A stretch of 64,000 bases of DNA from a virus. The DNA is taken from positions 16,108-80,107 of IMG/VR virus record IMGVR_UViG_3300017991_000012, one strand, 5' to 3'. Of this stretch, positions 56,222 through 64,000 are shown piece by piece. Every line of letters begins with the position of its first letter. The first letter of the stretch is position 1. Made by a program: the position numbers and the translations under genes. Under the pieces are notes generated by a model. It saw only the letters and a list, made by a program, of their open reading frames with translations, did not search any database and was not told the DNA's origin.

Positions 56222-56737
56222 TCAGTCCTCCATCTCATAGCTTCCAATGCACAGCCATCCGCTCTCCAGCAGCAGGTTGTACGCGACATTGCTCTGCAGA
56301 ATCACGTCTGGATTCTTGGTCGTCTTTATGCCCTTCGTCTGCTCGTGGCTTACCACGCGCTCGATGTTCCAGTTCTGTCTATGTGCACAGGCGATCGCCT
56401 CTTCGCATTGGGCCACCTTGATCTGCCATACGTCGTCGACAGTTACCTCGTAGTCGTCCGCTTCTTCGTACGCATCTCGGAAGCCGCTTTTGGCCGTGGC
56501 CATTCTCGGCCACTCCATCGCCTGATCGGTTTCATATTTGCTGCCCGCAAACTTGACCTGCTCGATATGAGAGGCCGCCAGCACCAGCAGCGCCGCCTTT
56601 TGTCCATCGGTCATCGCATCCCACTCGGTTGTGGCTGGGAAGAAATTCGGACTGCGTTCATCAGCAATGTAGGCATCGACCTCCGCCACAGTGACGTAGC
56701 TGTTCGTGCCTACGGTTACAGATGGCATGAGACTCAT
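56222..56737 (-). CDS. Head-tail connector-type protein (DnaT-like domain)
   Basis: 171 residues starting MSLMPSVTVGTNSYVTVAE. VDAYIADERSPNFFP, GQKAALLVLAASHIEQ and AMEWPRMATAKSG match the phage adaptor family often labelled DnaT-like ssDNA-binding, found just after the capsid gene. GAGGAGGTGTGGCG sets the ATG at 56737. Confidence 0.7.
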   Translation of the reverse strand: MSLMPSVTVGTNSYVTVAEVDAYIADERSPNFFPATTEWDAMTDGQKAALLVLAASHIEQVKFAGSKYETDQAMEWPRMATAKSGFRDAYEEADDYEVTVDDVWQIKVAQCEEAIACAHRQNWNIERVVSHEQTKGIKTTKNPDVILQSNVAYNLLLESGWLCIGSYEMED

Positions 56738-56751
56738 CGCCACACCTCCTC

Positions 56752-56786
56752 AAAAGAAGCAGGGAGGGAGGTTGCCCCTCCCTCCC
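56752..56786 (-). terminator. Terminator-like hairpin after the capsid gene
   Basis: GGGAGGGAGG and CCTCCCTCCC form a 10-bp stem with a 5-base loop, followed by TGCTTCTTTT. The T-run is imperfect, so partial termination is likely, which would favour capsid over connector expression. Confidence 0.65.
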
Positions 56787-56828
56787 CGACTTCCATCCGG
56801 CAAAGGACCTCCGTGGGGAGGATATGGC

Positions 56829-58148
56829 TTAGTAATCGACCGCGATTCCCAGCCGGCCATAGGTCTGGCCATCCGCGTACACCTGGCGGAATGCCGTGCG
56901 CTGCGTTGCCACCAGCTTGATCTGATCGGTCTCGATGTCCTCATCGGACTTGATCGTCACATTGCGCCGGTTGCCGCGCAGCCACGTGCGGCGGTTGATC
57001 AAGGCAATGCTGGTCTTGGTCGACGCCGGGCTGGACGTGTCGTACACGCCTGCGGTATCCTGGTTGCTGGCCATCTTGCCCGTAACCACAACCTTTCCAC
57101 CGAAGAGCATGCCGACCTCGCCCTTCTCGATCGTCGCCCCAGCACCGTACTTGTCGACCGTCAGGAACTCGGTCAGGGTGCGGATCTTGTGCAGGCCCTT
57201 GGCATTGCACAGCCAGATCAGATCCTCTGGCATCGAGCCGTAGGCGCCGCACTCGGCGATCATCCGGCTGAGGTTCGCAGCACTGAACGTCGCAAGCGAC
57301 GTTGTCAGGCTGTTCGCCAGCAGCTCCTTGCGGATGCCGTCATACGCATACCGCGCATCGGACACACCGCCTGAACTCGGCCAGGTCTCACCAGGATCGA
57401 CGTCCGCACCGCTATGCGGCGAGGTCGTGTCTCCGTTGACCATCGCGTTCTCGTCGGCCTCTGCCAGCGCACGAGCGATCTCGGACCTTGCTCTTGCGAG
57501 CACGTCGATCACCGTGTCCTCTGTCAGCTCGGTCGACATGATGATCCTCGCGCCAAGCTTCCTGGCCGTCAGCGTTGCCTTGCCGTCGGTCAGGACCGTG
57601 GCAGTAGGCTTCGTGCCACTGTCATCGGTCGACTCGTCGACCAAATAACCGGTCGCGCTTCCAGCCAGCACTGGAGGATCGTAGACCTTCGTCGGCATGT
57701 TCATCTCTTCGAAGAGAGCGCCGACAAGCAGGTTGTACCTGATCATGTCGATCAGGGTGCCGCTCATCTCCGTCGGAACCCAGTTCGACGTGTCGGTCGT
57801 GTCCATCGCGGCCTTGCGCACTTTGTCCCACGACTTCCGTGCAACGAACCGGCGCAACATCTCCGGCCCCTTGATGACGCGCAACAGATATGCCGCGTCA
57901 TTGAAGTCATGGCACTTGCGGATGAAGTGCAGGCGGTTTTCACTCTCGCCGCCGTAACCTTCAACCGGGTCCTTCAGGCTCTTAACGATCTGGACCCTTG
58001 CCAGATCATCGCCGACAACGACCGTGCCATCGTTCATCCCGCCACGCTTCCCCGCCTCTTCTTCGCGCACTTCCTTGCGGATCTTTTCACGCTCAACCTT
58101 CTTGCGGGCTGAGCCAAGCGCTGCCTGCAGCTCTTCAACCTTACCCAT
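56829..58148 (-). CDS. Major capsid protein, HK97 fold
   Basis: 439 residues. A charged coiled-coil N-terminus of about 45 residues, then NWVPTEMSGTLIDMIRYN, a variable region, DEMVNGD-like ENAMVNGDTTSPHSGAD, WLCNAKGLHKIRTL and VGMLFGGKVVVTGKM, and the RTWLRGNRRNVTIKSDEDI C-terminal strands characterise the HK97 family. The first residues may be a scaffold-like delta domain removed by the protease. AAGGAGATAGCG precedes the ATG. Confidence 0.85.
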   Translation of the reverse strand: MGKVEELQAALGSARKKVEREKIRKEVREEEAGKRGGMNDGTVVVGDDLARVQIVKSLKDPVEGYGGESENRLHFIRKCHDFNDAAYLLRVIKGPEMLRRFVARKSWDKVRKAAMDTTDTSNWVPTEMSGTLIDMIRYNLLVGALFEEMNMPTKVYDPPVLAGSATGYLVDESTDDSGTKPTATVLTDGKATLTARKLGARIIMSTELTEDTVIDVLARARSEIARALAEADENAMVNGDTTSPHSGADVDPGETWPSSGGVSDARYAYDGIRKELLANSLTTSLATFSAANLSRMIAECGAYGSMPEDLIWLCNAKGLHKIRTLTEFLTVDKYGAGATIEKGEVGMLFGGKVVVTGKMASNQDTAGVYDTSSPASTKTSIALINRRTWLRGNRRNVTIKSDEDIETDQIKLVATQRTAFRQVYADGQTYGRLGIAVDY

Positions 58149-58372
58149 CGCTATCTCCTTACGGTAAAAAACCAGAACGGGCTACAGCCCACAATGTCAA
58201 AAAATAGGCCGGAAACGAAATGCCGCGCAGAGGTGCAGCCCTGCACGGCTTCACGCTTCCGGCCTTACCTACGGCAGGCGGCCAACCCGCCGCTGGGATA
58301 ATGACCTAATCAGTTGCTGATCGATATTTCCTTGCAGTCAAAAACCAGAACAAGCTACTGCCCACAGAACGA
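58149..58372 (-). promoter_or_regulatory. Structured intergenic region between scaffold and capsid genes
   Basis: 224 bases with no gene. It holds a terminator-like structure, GGCCGGAA (58264-58257) pairing with TTCCGGCC (58214-58207) and followed by TATTTTTTG, with an inner GTGCAG/CTGCAC and GCCG/CGGC. A second hairpin GGCGG-GTTGG-CCGCC lies upstream. Two direct repeats, TGTGGGCWGTAGC then YYGTTCTGGTTTTT, flank the structure (58340-58366 and 58166-58193). A TTGACA near 58195-58200 has no good -10 box. Confidence 0.6.
58201..58264 (-). terminator. Terminator-like stem upstream of the capsid gene
   Basis: Eight-base arms GGCCGGAA and TTCCGGCC enclose a branched insert and are followed by a T-rich tract (TATTTTTT). 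It may reduce read-through from the scaffold gene, or act as a processing site that frees a capsid message. Confidence 0.55.
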
Positions 58373-58966
58373 TCAGTCTTTCGTCTCCCCGCCGCCGAAG
58401 GCTTCTGCAGCATCGTTTGCAAGCTCGATCGAATCCGTTGCCAGCTCCTCCAGCTTGCCGTTCTCTTCCTTGATGCCTTTCAGCGCCTCCTCCAGCTCCT
58501 TGATGCGAGTATCCTTTTCTGCAAGCTGGCTTTCAAGACCCTTCTTCTCTTCTTTGAGGCCGGCGTTCTCCTCCTGCAGTTTCGCCAGATTTTCGAGAAT
58601 GCCCTGCGTAGCGGAATTCTTTTCCTCCTCTGCCTTCTTCTTCGCCTCTTCCTCCGCCTTCTTCTTAGCCTCTTCTTCGGCCTTCTTCTTCGCCTCGTCG
58701 TCTGGCTCTTCCTTTTCGACCTTGATCACCTCTCCGCAACTGCACGTCACGTCCAAGCCTTTCAGCTGCTCTGCTGCTTTTCTGATCGCCTCCGCGCTGT
58801 GTGTCGCACCGCAGTTCTCGCACAGCACCGTCGCGTCATCGCCTTTGAGGATCGTGAATCGTCTTAGGTTCGCCGGCTTCTCGACCAGATCCACCCGCGG
58901 GATATCCAGCTCCAGCAGTTCCTTCGCCTCGACCTTGCCCTCGCCCGGAACCCATTTGTCAGCCAT
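58373..58966 (-). CDS. Scaffold-like coiled-coil protein with zinc ribbon
   Basis: 197 residues. An N-terminal segment with DIPRVDLVEKPANLRRFT, a four-Cys ribbon (CENCGATHS ... CSCGEVI) at about 48-80, three tandem AKKKAEEE repeats at about 90-115 and a coiled coil to the end (LQEENAGLKEEKKGLES). Position between protease and capsid is that of a scaffold; the zinc ribbon is unusual for one. AAAGGAGAGAGAG precedes the ATG. Confidence 0.6.
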   Translation of the reverse strand: MADKWVPGEGKVEAKELLELDIPRVDLVEKPANLRRFTILKGDDATVLCENCGATHSAEAIRKAAEQLKGLDVTCSCGEVIKVEKEEPDDEAKKKAEEEAKKKAEEEAKKKAEEEKNSATQGILENLAKLQEENAGLKEEKKGLESQLAEKDTRIKELEEALKGIKEENGKLEELATDSIELANDAAEAFGGGETKD

Positions 58967-58977
58967 CTCTCTCTCCT

Positions 58978-59721
58978 TTAGGCCTTAGCCCATGCTTCTC
59001 CGTGCATGCTGAAGCCGTTGATTTTGCCCGCCTCAACCTGCGCCCATTCCTCATCGTCAAAGATCTTCACGCCCATAACCCAACTGCCTGCGCGGATCTT
59101 CTCGCTTCCGAAATGCATATCGACCGGCGCGATGTAGTTCTCAACCACCATTCTCTTCGCGCTCTTTCGGATCTGCTCATTCGATATGCTCTCATCATGG
59201 CCAACCCCGGCCACGCCGTTGTGCATCATGAACCGGTGGCACGCACGCTCGATCGTGTCCGCACTCGCATAGTGACCCTGCGGATCCACCACGTTCGGCT
59301 CGTAGACCACGCCCACGACTACCCTGCTCAGCTTGTTGCGCTTCAAGATCCTGATCTTCGCCAGACCCTTCTGGACGTTTTCTTTGTCCAGGCCCAAAGC
59401 ACGCCTGTGCTGTTGCAGATGGTCGATCACAGCCTGCGGCGCTTTCTTTCCCGTCCTCGATCCCTGCGCAGCCGCCCACGCAAAACCTAGCCCACCTTCG
59501 TGCAGATACATGTCGCCCTCAGTCCACCTGCCCTTGTCATCGGGTTTGCTGCCGTTCACTACCCAATGATGCGGATAGCTCCAGGTGCTCACCGACTGCG
59601 GATCAGTGCCAGTCCGCTGCCATACGTAGGCCCTCAGCGGCAACTTGTTTCTGTTCGTCTTCAGATACGGACCCCAGGTCGGCTCACCCTCGCGGACGGT
59701 GCTGTTGTGGGTCAGCGCCAT
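58978..59721 (-). CDS. XkdF-like prohead protease
   Basis: 247 residues. VVVGVVYEPNVVDPQGHYA, DTIERACHRFMMHNG and SWVMGVKIFDDEEWAQVEAG followed by KINGFSMHGEA are the diagnostic blocks of the XkdF/peptidase S78-type phage protein; the His of RACHRFM and a downstream Ser are candidates for catalysis. The first 130 residues form an extra N-terminal part (PHHWVVNGSKPDDKGRW). GGAGGACATAAC precedes the ATG. It would mature the capsid. Confidence 0.75.
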   Translation of the reverse strand: MALTHNSTVREGEPTWGPYLKTNRNKLPLRAYVWQRTGTDPQSVSTWSYPHHWVVNGSKPDDKGRWTEGDMYLHEGGLGFAWAAAQGSRTGKKAPQAVIDHLQQHRRALGLDKENVQKGLAKIRILKRNKLSRVVVGVVYEPNVVDPQGHYASADTIERACHRFMMHNGVAGVGHDESISNEQIRKSAKRMVVENYIAPVDMHFGSEKIRAGSWVMGVKIFDDEEWAQVEAGKINGFSMHGEAWAKA

Positions 59722-59784
59722 GTTATGTCCTCCAAACCCTTACACTTTTTGTAGTGATTCAAAACCGGGCGTTCAACAACTTTT

Positions 59785-60696
59785 TCAGATTCCTACACTT
59801 GCCGACTCTGCAGCGAACTCGTCAGACTTCTGATCGCCCTGCATCAGTCCCGCTCTCTCCATCCTTCCTCTGATCGTCTGCTTGCTCGTCGCGTTCTCGG
59901 TCGTCGGCTCATTGAACAACGCCTGGCTCTCACTGGTGAAGATGACGTTCGCTACTTTGCCGGCCTCGAAGTCCTGCGGAACGCCAGTGACCAGCCACGG
60001 CACGTCGTTCTTCGTATATGCCTCAGGATAGCCGACCGTCCTTCCCTCCTGTCTGTGCAGCGTAAGATTGGCCGTCACCGCGCCAGGGAACGCAAACTGG
60101 CTGTCGTAATACGTCGCGTTCGCTCCCTTTGTCACCACGCTCTCGATCCCGAACTTCCTGAGCTGCTTGTCAATGACGTCCGCAAACTTGTCAGATTCAT
60201 CCTGCCCTACCTTGAACGCCAAGAGCCTCAGCGGCCCTCCTCGGCGCAGGTTATTCAGCCGCTGTTCTGTTCCTACTTTGCTTTGGTCGATGCCTTCCTT
60301 AGCCAGCACGTCTGTCACAAACCACTGATACATATCCGGCAGCCGTCCTTCGTTTTCCTGCATGCCGCTGCGCACCATCTCCAGTCGCGATTCTGGCGTC
60401 ATGTCCATCCACGCCGGGTGCATGTCCTTCAGCGTCAACACCGCCTCTATCACATCGCCTTCGGTCATCGTCGGGCCGGCTTTAACGCTATCGCCACCAA
60501 TCACGAACTCCGCCGGCCCATCGCGCCTGCCGTACAACAGCCCGCGCAGTCCTACCGGCTGAGGCAAGTGCATCGTCCCTCCTTCGTAGAAGTCCATGCT
60601 CTGCGCATAGTCCACCATCATGCGCCTGTCACCGGCATAGGTGTAGCTGAACGTGCCTGTCGGCACCGCGATCTCGAACTCAAGCCCGTTTGCCAT
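59785..60696 (-). CDS. Head-cluster protein of unknown function
   Basis: 303 residues. LEFEIAVPTGTFSYTYAGD, then GGPLRLLAFKVGQDESDKF and VIDKQLRKFGIESVVTKG; mixed alpha/beta with a short proline-rich N-terminal part. It sits between minor head protein and protease and overlaps neither. No family recognised. TAGGAGGACGGGCG precedes the ATG. A 60-base AT-rich gap follows, with a small CACT/AGTG hairpin. Confidence 0.6.
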   Translation of the reverse strand: MANGLEFEIAVPTGTFSYTYAGDRRMMVDYAQSMDFYEGGTMHLPQPVGLRGLLYGRRDGPAEFVIGGDSVKAGPTMTEGDVIEAVLTLKDMHPAWMDMTPESRLEMVRSGMQENEGRLPDMYQWFVTDVLAKEGIDQSKVGTEQRLNNLRRGGPLRLLAFKVGQDESDKFADVIDKQLRKFGIESVVTKGANATYYDSQFAFPGAVTANLTLHRQEGRTVGYPEAYTKNDVPWLVTGVPQDFEAGKVANVIFTSESQALFNEPTTENATSKQTIRGRMERAGLMQGDQKSDEFAAESASVGI

Positions 60697-60707
60697 CGCC
60701 CGTCCTC

Positions 60708-61745
60708 CTAGACTGCTCCGATCAATTGCAAAACATTAGGCGCTATTTCTGTCTGGAAAACGCTTCGCCCACTACTCAGTCCAACCGGTCTCTTTGCATT
60801 GAACTCAGGCACCCGATTGCCGTGCGCGAAGTGCTCGTTAGGCGGAAGCATGGCAGCGTTCACTGGTCTGTGCAATCCATCCCGCGGATACGGCCTACCC
60901 GCACGCTTGTATGCCTTTTTGATCTGCTTCGGATCCTTGACGCTGTTCGATAAACAGCGGCAATTGCACTCGGACGGAAACAACTGCTGTCCGTGTCCTG
61001 GCACATCGTAGTACTCATCCAGCAACCTGATCTGTCCATGCACGCCCATTGGTTGCGACCTGTGCCATCTGCGCGTGAACTTGTCCAACGTCGCCACCCA
61101 GCGCTTGGCGCCGATCAGCGGGTTTGCGTCATAGCCTGCCAGCAGGCCGGCGTTTTGATAGCGTGTTGTCTCGCTCCGGATGATCAGATTCGCCTTCCAT
61201 CCCTTGACCTTTGCGAACTCGCTCCTGATCGTGCTTCGGATCTTGCCCAGTGGCAGTCCATCACGCACACCCGCCTGTACCAGCGTATCGATCCTGTTGC
61301 TCGTATGCGCATCCAGCCCCTTGTATCTGTTGATCCATGCCGTTCGTCTGAAAGCCTCCTGGCCAATATCAAATCCAGCTCCGAAGACAACGCCCTTGAT
61401 CGGTGCCTCGGCATAGCCGCGTCTCATTGCAGCAGCGGCCACGCCATCCAAGACGCTGTTGAATGCCGCGATGTTCTGCTGCGCCTCGTCTGTCGCTCCG
61501 ATCGGGACCTTGCTGCCAATCCAGACGCGCTGCGGCTCTTTCTGTTTTCTTACCGGAATTCCCCTGGCCGTATACAGTTCGCGGATGATCTTCGTATACT
61601 CGCGCAGGTAGTATCGCTCTATGGCATCGAAGTATCGTATCAGGTGTGGACGCAGCAGGCTCTCGCTGTGTCTGACGATGTTGTGGTACTTGACGGTATT
61701 CCGCCTGTCAGCAGAACGCTGCAGACGTTCCGCTGTAGCAGTCAT
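60708..61745 (-). CDS. Minor head protein, Mu F / SPP1 gp7-like
   Basis: 345 residues. Helical N-terminus (YFDAIERYYLREYTKII), central LVQAGVRDGLPLGKIRSTI and AKVKGWKANLIIRSETTRYQ, then KRWVATLDKFTRRWHRS and the Cys signature FPSECNCRCL, which define the phage Mu F-like minor head family. It binds the portal and helps DNA ejection or assembly. It follows the portal gene by four bases. Confidence 0.85.
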   Translation of the reverse strand: MTATAERLQRSADRRNTVKYHNIVRHSESLLRPHLIRYFDAIERYYLREYTKIIRELYTARGIPVRKQKEPQRVWIGSKVPIGATDEAQQNIAAFNSVLDGVAAAAMRRGYAEAPIKGVVFGAGFDIGQEAFRRTAWINRYKGLDAHTSNRIDTLVQAGVRDGLPLGKIRSTIRSEFAKVKGWKANLIIRSETTRYQNAGLLAGYDANPLIGAKRWVATLDKFTRRWHRSQPMGVHGQIRLLDEYYDVPGHGQQLFPSECNCRCLSNSVKDPKQIKKAYKRAGRPYPRDGLHRPVNAAMLPPNEHFAHGNRVPEFNAKRPVGLSSGRSVFQTEIAPNVLQLIGAV

Positions 61746-61749
61746 CTAG

Positions 61750-63180
61750 CTATTCCACCTCCTGCTTGACCGGCTCCTCCGTCGTCTCCTTCGTATCTTG
61801 CTCTCCGGCCACTCGCTTCTGTTCGCTGCCTGTCGAACTCTGGGCCTCTTCCATTTCCACCTCATCAGACTCGACATCGACCTCGCTCATTGGACTGGCC
61901 TCGATCGTGCTGATCGGCACCAGCTGGCTGTTGACGAAGTACATATCCATCTCCGGAATGTCTTCCTCGCGCTTCATCCCAAGCGCAATGCGCATTTGAT
62001 TCCTTGTCATCGCTCCGCGATCGACCGCGTCATTCAGCTGCTTGCCGACAAGTTGCGGGTCCTGATACTGCTTCTTGACATACTCTTCGTCGTACCAGAT
62101 TTCCCTCCCAGGATCGATTCCCATTTTCGGAAGCACGTCTACGGTCAGGAAATGACACTGCTCATCCAACAGCGATTCGCCCTGCCCGGTCCAGAAACGT
62201 TTTAGCTGCAGGCTGGCGTTGTGGTACGTCATCTCCTTACTCATGCCGATCATAATCGGAGTCACGCCCGTCACAGCCATGATTTCGTCGCGTAGGTCCT
62301 CGCTCAGCCCGCGGTATGCTACTTCTGCCACGTTCGCATCAGCCAGCTGCCCGCCTGTCTCCAGCTTCGCACCCGGCGCATCCAGGATCAACCACCTGCC
62401 AGGATAGTTCGCCATGTTCGTCAAGAAGTAGTTGAGCCTCTTGTACTGCTTGTCCCTCAGCGGATTGTCGAATTTGATCACCCCGCCCGGTCTCGGCCCG
62501 TTCTTGAACACGCCCTGGTTGTACTTGCTCGCCTGGATGTAGAGGCTCATTGTCGTCGCCAGACTCTCGATCGGACTGTGTACATCAGTATCGCTGTCCG
62601 GACTTTCGATCTTCAGCTCAGTTACCTCGTCCAGGCTGTAGCTCTTCGTCCACTCGCCGATCGTCAGCTCATAGCCAAGGATCTCACCCGTGTCGTCGTC
62701 CTTGACCTCCAACATATTGTCCGGCCTCTTCAGGGCGTGCACGCCAACGTACCTGTTCTGCTGCTCGCCAAGCAGGTATTGGAAGTAGCTCGCGCCGAAC
62801 ACGTACCTGTTGATCAACCAGCGCGTCATGTACCTCGACCAGTAGATTGGCTTGCCCTGCATCTTGCCCGGCGCACGCAGAAAGTCATTCAAGAACTCAT
62901 CGTCCTTGATCTGCTCCTTGGTCTTGCAATCGCGTACGATCATCGGGACCTTGACCAGGTTCATGGTGATCGCATGTACGCATGCGTAGTAGTAGGCGCT
63001 GACCTTGTACGCCAGCAGCGGATCGATGTCGGCAATGGATTTCTCGGCATCAGTCGCGGTATCGCCCTTGATCACGTCCTCGATCTGGTTCGTGTCTTTC
63101 TCGCCCTGGCCTGGAATGCGCTTGATTCCGACCGCGCATGAGCTTGCGGCTTTGCGTATTTTGGTCAAGATTCCCGGCAT
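61750..63180 (-). CDS. Portal protein
   Basis: 476 residues. LAYKVSAYYYACVHAITMN, the wing region FLRAPGKMQGKPIYWSRYM, LLGEQQNRYVGVHALKRP, and AVTGVTPIMIGMSKEMTYHN with LKRFWTGQGESLLDEQCHF match phage portals of the HK97/SPP1 superfamily; the acidic C-terminus is typical. It forms the dodecameric DNA gate. AGGAGGACAGAAG precedes the ATG. The large terminase should lie upstream, outside the window. Confidence 0.85.
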   Translation of the reverse strand: MPGILTKIRKAASSCAVGIKRIPGQGEKDTNQIEDVIKGDTATDAEKSIADIDPLLAYKVSAYYYACVHAITMNLVKVPMIVRDCKTKEQIKDDEFLNDFLRAPGKMQGKPIYWSRYMTRWLINRYVFGASYFQYLLGEQQNRYVGVHALKRPDNMLEVKDDDTGEILGYELTIGEWTKSYSLDEVTELKIESPDSDTDVHSPIESLATTMSLYIQASKYNQGVFKNGPRPGGVIKFDNPLRDKQYKRLNYFLTNMANYPGRWLILDAPGAKLETGGQLADANVAEVAYRGLSEDLRDEIMAVTGVTPIMIGMSKEMTYHNASLQLKRFWTGQGESLLDEQCHFLTVDVLPKMGIDPGREIWYDEEYVKKQYQDPQLVGKQLNDAVDRGAMTRNQMRIALGMKREEDIPEMDMYFVNSQLVPISTIEASPMSEVDVESDEVEMEEAQSSTGSEQKRVAGEQDTKETTEEPVKQEVE

Positions 63181-63240
63181 CTTCTGTCCTCCTAATGGTC
63201 TGTCCCAATTCTACAAATCACCATCTGGCAGGACAAGCGC

Positions 63241-63624
63241 TTATGTGCAGAGCGTCTTCAGCACGTCGTTTGCCACGTCCTTCCCTTCCCACAGCCAAAC
63301 GTGCTTCGCTTCGTAAAAGACGTGCACAACCGACTGGCGCTCGATAATCCTTGCGCACTCTATCTGCGTGAAGCTGATCTTGACCGTGTTCCAGTACTGC
63401 AGGTTGTTGTGGTCGTAATGCTCTTCCAGCAAACACGCCTGTTCTTTGAATACCCACAGGCCGACGTTCTCTGCCTTGCCGTCTTCGTCCTCGACTATCG
63501 CCCACAGCACGACATCTGTCCCGCGACTGCCGATGGACAGCATCTGGCGCAGGCCACGGATTCTCATCACGACCTTCGGACACTTGCGCGGAAACGGAAC
63601 GGTATGGCGTTCGATTCTCAGCAT
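63241..63624 (-). CDS. Small hypothetical protein
   Basis: 127 residues starting MLRIERHTVPFPRKCPKVV. VVLWAIVEDEDGKAENVGL resembles a small family of phage proteins with an L-W-A-x-V-x strand (DUF7352-like), but the match is by eye only. GGAAGGCAG precedes the ATG, which overlaps the previous gene. Confidence 0.5.
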   Translation of the reverse strand: MLRIERHTVPFPRKCPKVVMRIRGLRQMLSIGSRGTDVVLWAIVEDEDGKAENVGLWVFKEQACLLEEHYDHNNLQYWNTVKISFTQIECARIIERQSVVHVFYEAKHVWLWEGKDVANDVLKTLCT

Positions 63625-63992
63625 CTGCCTTCCAGCTTCTCTATGATGCTCGTGATTCTGACAGTAACCTTTTCGACAGATTGCTGCACCTGGTCTTTTG
63701 TTATCCATCGATCCCATGCCGCTGCATACAGCGGATCGACAAGCAGATGGCAGACCTCGTGCAGTGCTGTAAATCGCGGATGCCTATCATGGATGCCACG
63801 TACAGTTCTGCTATACCAGAAGCTGACGATCGCCGCCTCGCTGTCAGCATCGGTCGTGGCTATGACCGCCTTATCATCATAGTCCTGGTGATAGAATCTG
63901 AACTCCCAATCGAGCAGACCGAATTTCTTTCTGTAGTACAGCGCCCATTTCTTGAATTGCAAAAACTCCGACCTCGATGTGGTCTTCGCCAT
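63618..63992 (-). CDS. Zincin-like protein with HEVCH motif
   Basis: 124 residues. RFTALHEVCHLLVDPLY supplies HExxH with a nearby Asp and the rest is helical. It resembles small phage metallopeptidase-fold proteins near the terminase-portal region. Activity is unproven. A second, unrelated-looking zincin is at 21560. The start lies 8 bases from the window edge, so an earlier start cannot be excluded. Confidence 0.6.
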   Translation of the reverse strand: MAKTTSRSEFLQFKKWALYYRKKFGLLDWEFRFYHQDYDDKAVIATTDADSEAAIVSFWYSRTVRGIHDRHPRFTALHEVCHLLVDPLYAAAWDRWITKDQVQQSVEKVTVRITSIIEKLEGRC

Positions 63993-64000
63993 GCTCAGCC

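Noticed and set aside
58167-58200. Capsid-specific promoter from TTGACA near 58195
   Set aside because: No acceptable -10 box at 16-18 bp spacing; the TTGACA overlaps the T-run of the terminator-like stem.
59722-59784. Promoter TTGAAC with TACAAA upstream of the protease gene
   Set aside because: Weak at both boxes and unlike the conserved early promoters; AT-rich composition alone can explain it.

Overview
The window looks like most of the genome of a long-tailed, non-contractile (siphovirus-type) bacteriophage, or a prophage or metagenomic contig of one. Essentially every gene reads leftward on the minus strand, Shine-Dalgarno sites are strong (AGGAGG types), genes overlap by ATGA/TGATG, and a complete head-and-tail morphogenesis series is present. 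No tail sheath gene is seen. The host cannot be named from the sequence; the sigma70-like promoters and strong ribosome sites only say bacterial. No tRNA, integrase, DNA polymerase or endolysin was recognised, and the terminase would be expected just beyond the right edge, upstream of the portal.

Late region (about 64.0 down to 22.7 kb, in transcription order): zincin-like protein, small protein, portal, Mu-F-like minor head protein, unknown head-cluster protein, XkdF-like prohead protease, coiled-coil scaffold-like protein, a structured 220-nt intergenic region, HK97-type major capsid protein, terminator, connector-like protein. Then comes an interruption of about 18 kb: a 1346-residue beta-solenoid protein, a glycan-modification island (a four-part 1077-residue glycosyltransferase, further glycosyltransferases of DUF616, GT2, GT8-like, GT-D and GT-A types, four SAM methyltransferases, a HAD phosphatase-like protein, a beta-propeller), a small membrane protein, a degenerate response-regulator receiver, a beta-helix protein and a fibre-like protein. 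Tail genes resume with a gp10-like neck protein, tail terminator, major tail protein, a G/GT chaperone pair joined by a -1 frameshift at GGGTTTT, tape measure (932 aa), distal tail protein, hub (821 aa), a sialidase-like Asp-box protein, a membrane protein, LamG-type fibre proteins and small genes, ending in a strong terminator at 22.73 kb.

Between the late and early operons lies the most unusual element: about 18 tandem units with an exact 37-bp period (about 22.05-22.72 kb), each with a dyad-like box TTTTGCCTGSAAAA and a second conserved box. Downstream of it the first of seven near-identical promoters starts the early region.

Early region (22.0 kb to the left edge): seven promoters share an identical CACTTGACAAA at -35 and drive cassettes of mostly small genes. 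Recognisable functions include RadC/JAB, SWIM zinc finger, zincin, DUF932, a RecT-like annealing protein with a PD-(D/E)XK nuclease, two HTH regulators flanking a candidate structured small RNA, a sulfotransferase, an ISL3-type zinc-finger/HTH protein, HNH nuclease, DnaD-like initiator, DnaC-like helicase loader, RMF/CrpP-like protein, RuvC-like resolvase, nucleoside deoxyribosyltransferase-like protein, Lar-like zinc ribbons, an ASCH-like protein and a Tat-signal protein. Near-identical ribosome-site leaders recur at many gene junctions, and in three places such a junction sits inside an open frame, suggesting fused gene cassettes.

Taken together: recombination and replication-loading functions that lean on the host replisome, early transcription from a dispersed promoter/operator family probably controlled by the HTH proteins, and a virion rich in carbohydrate-binding folds next to its own glycosylation machinery. 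Exact positions of short sites were counted by hand and may be off by one base.
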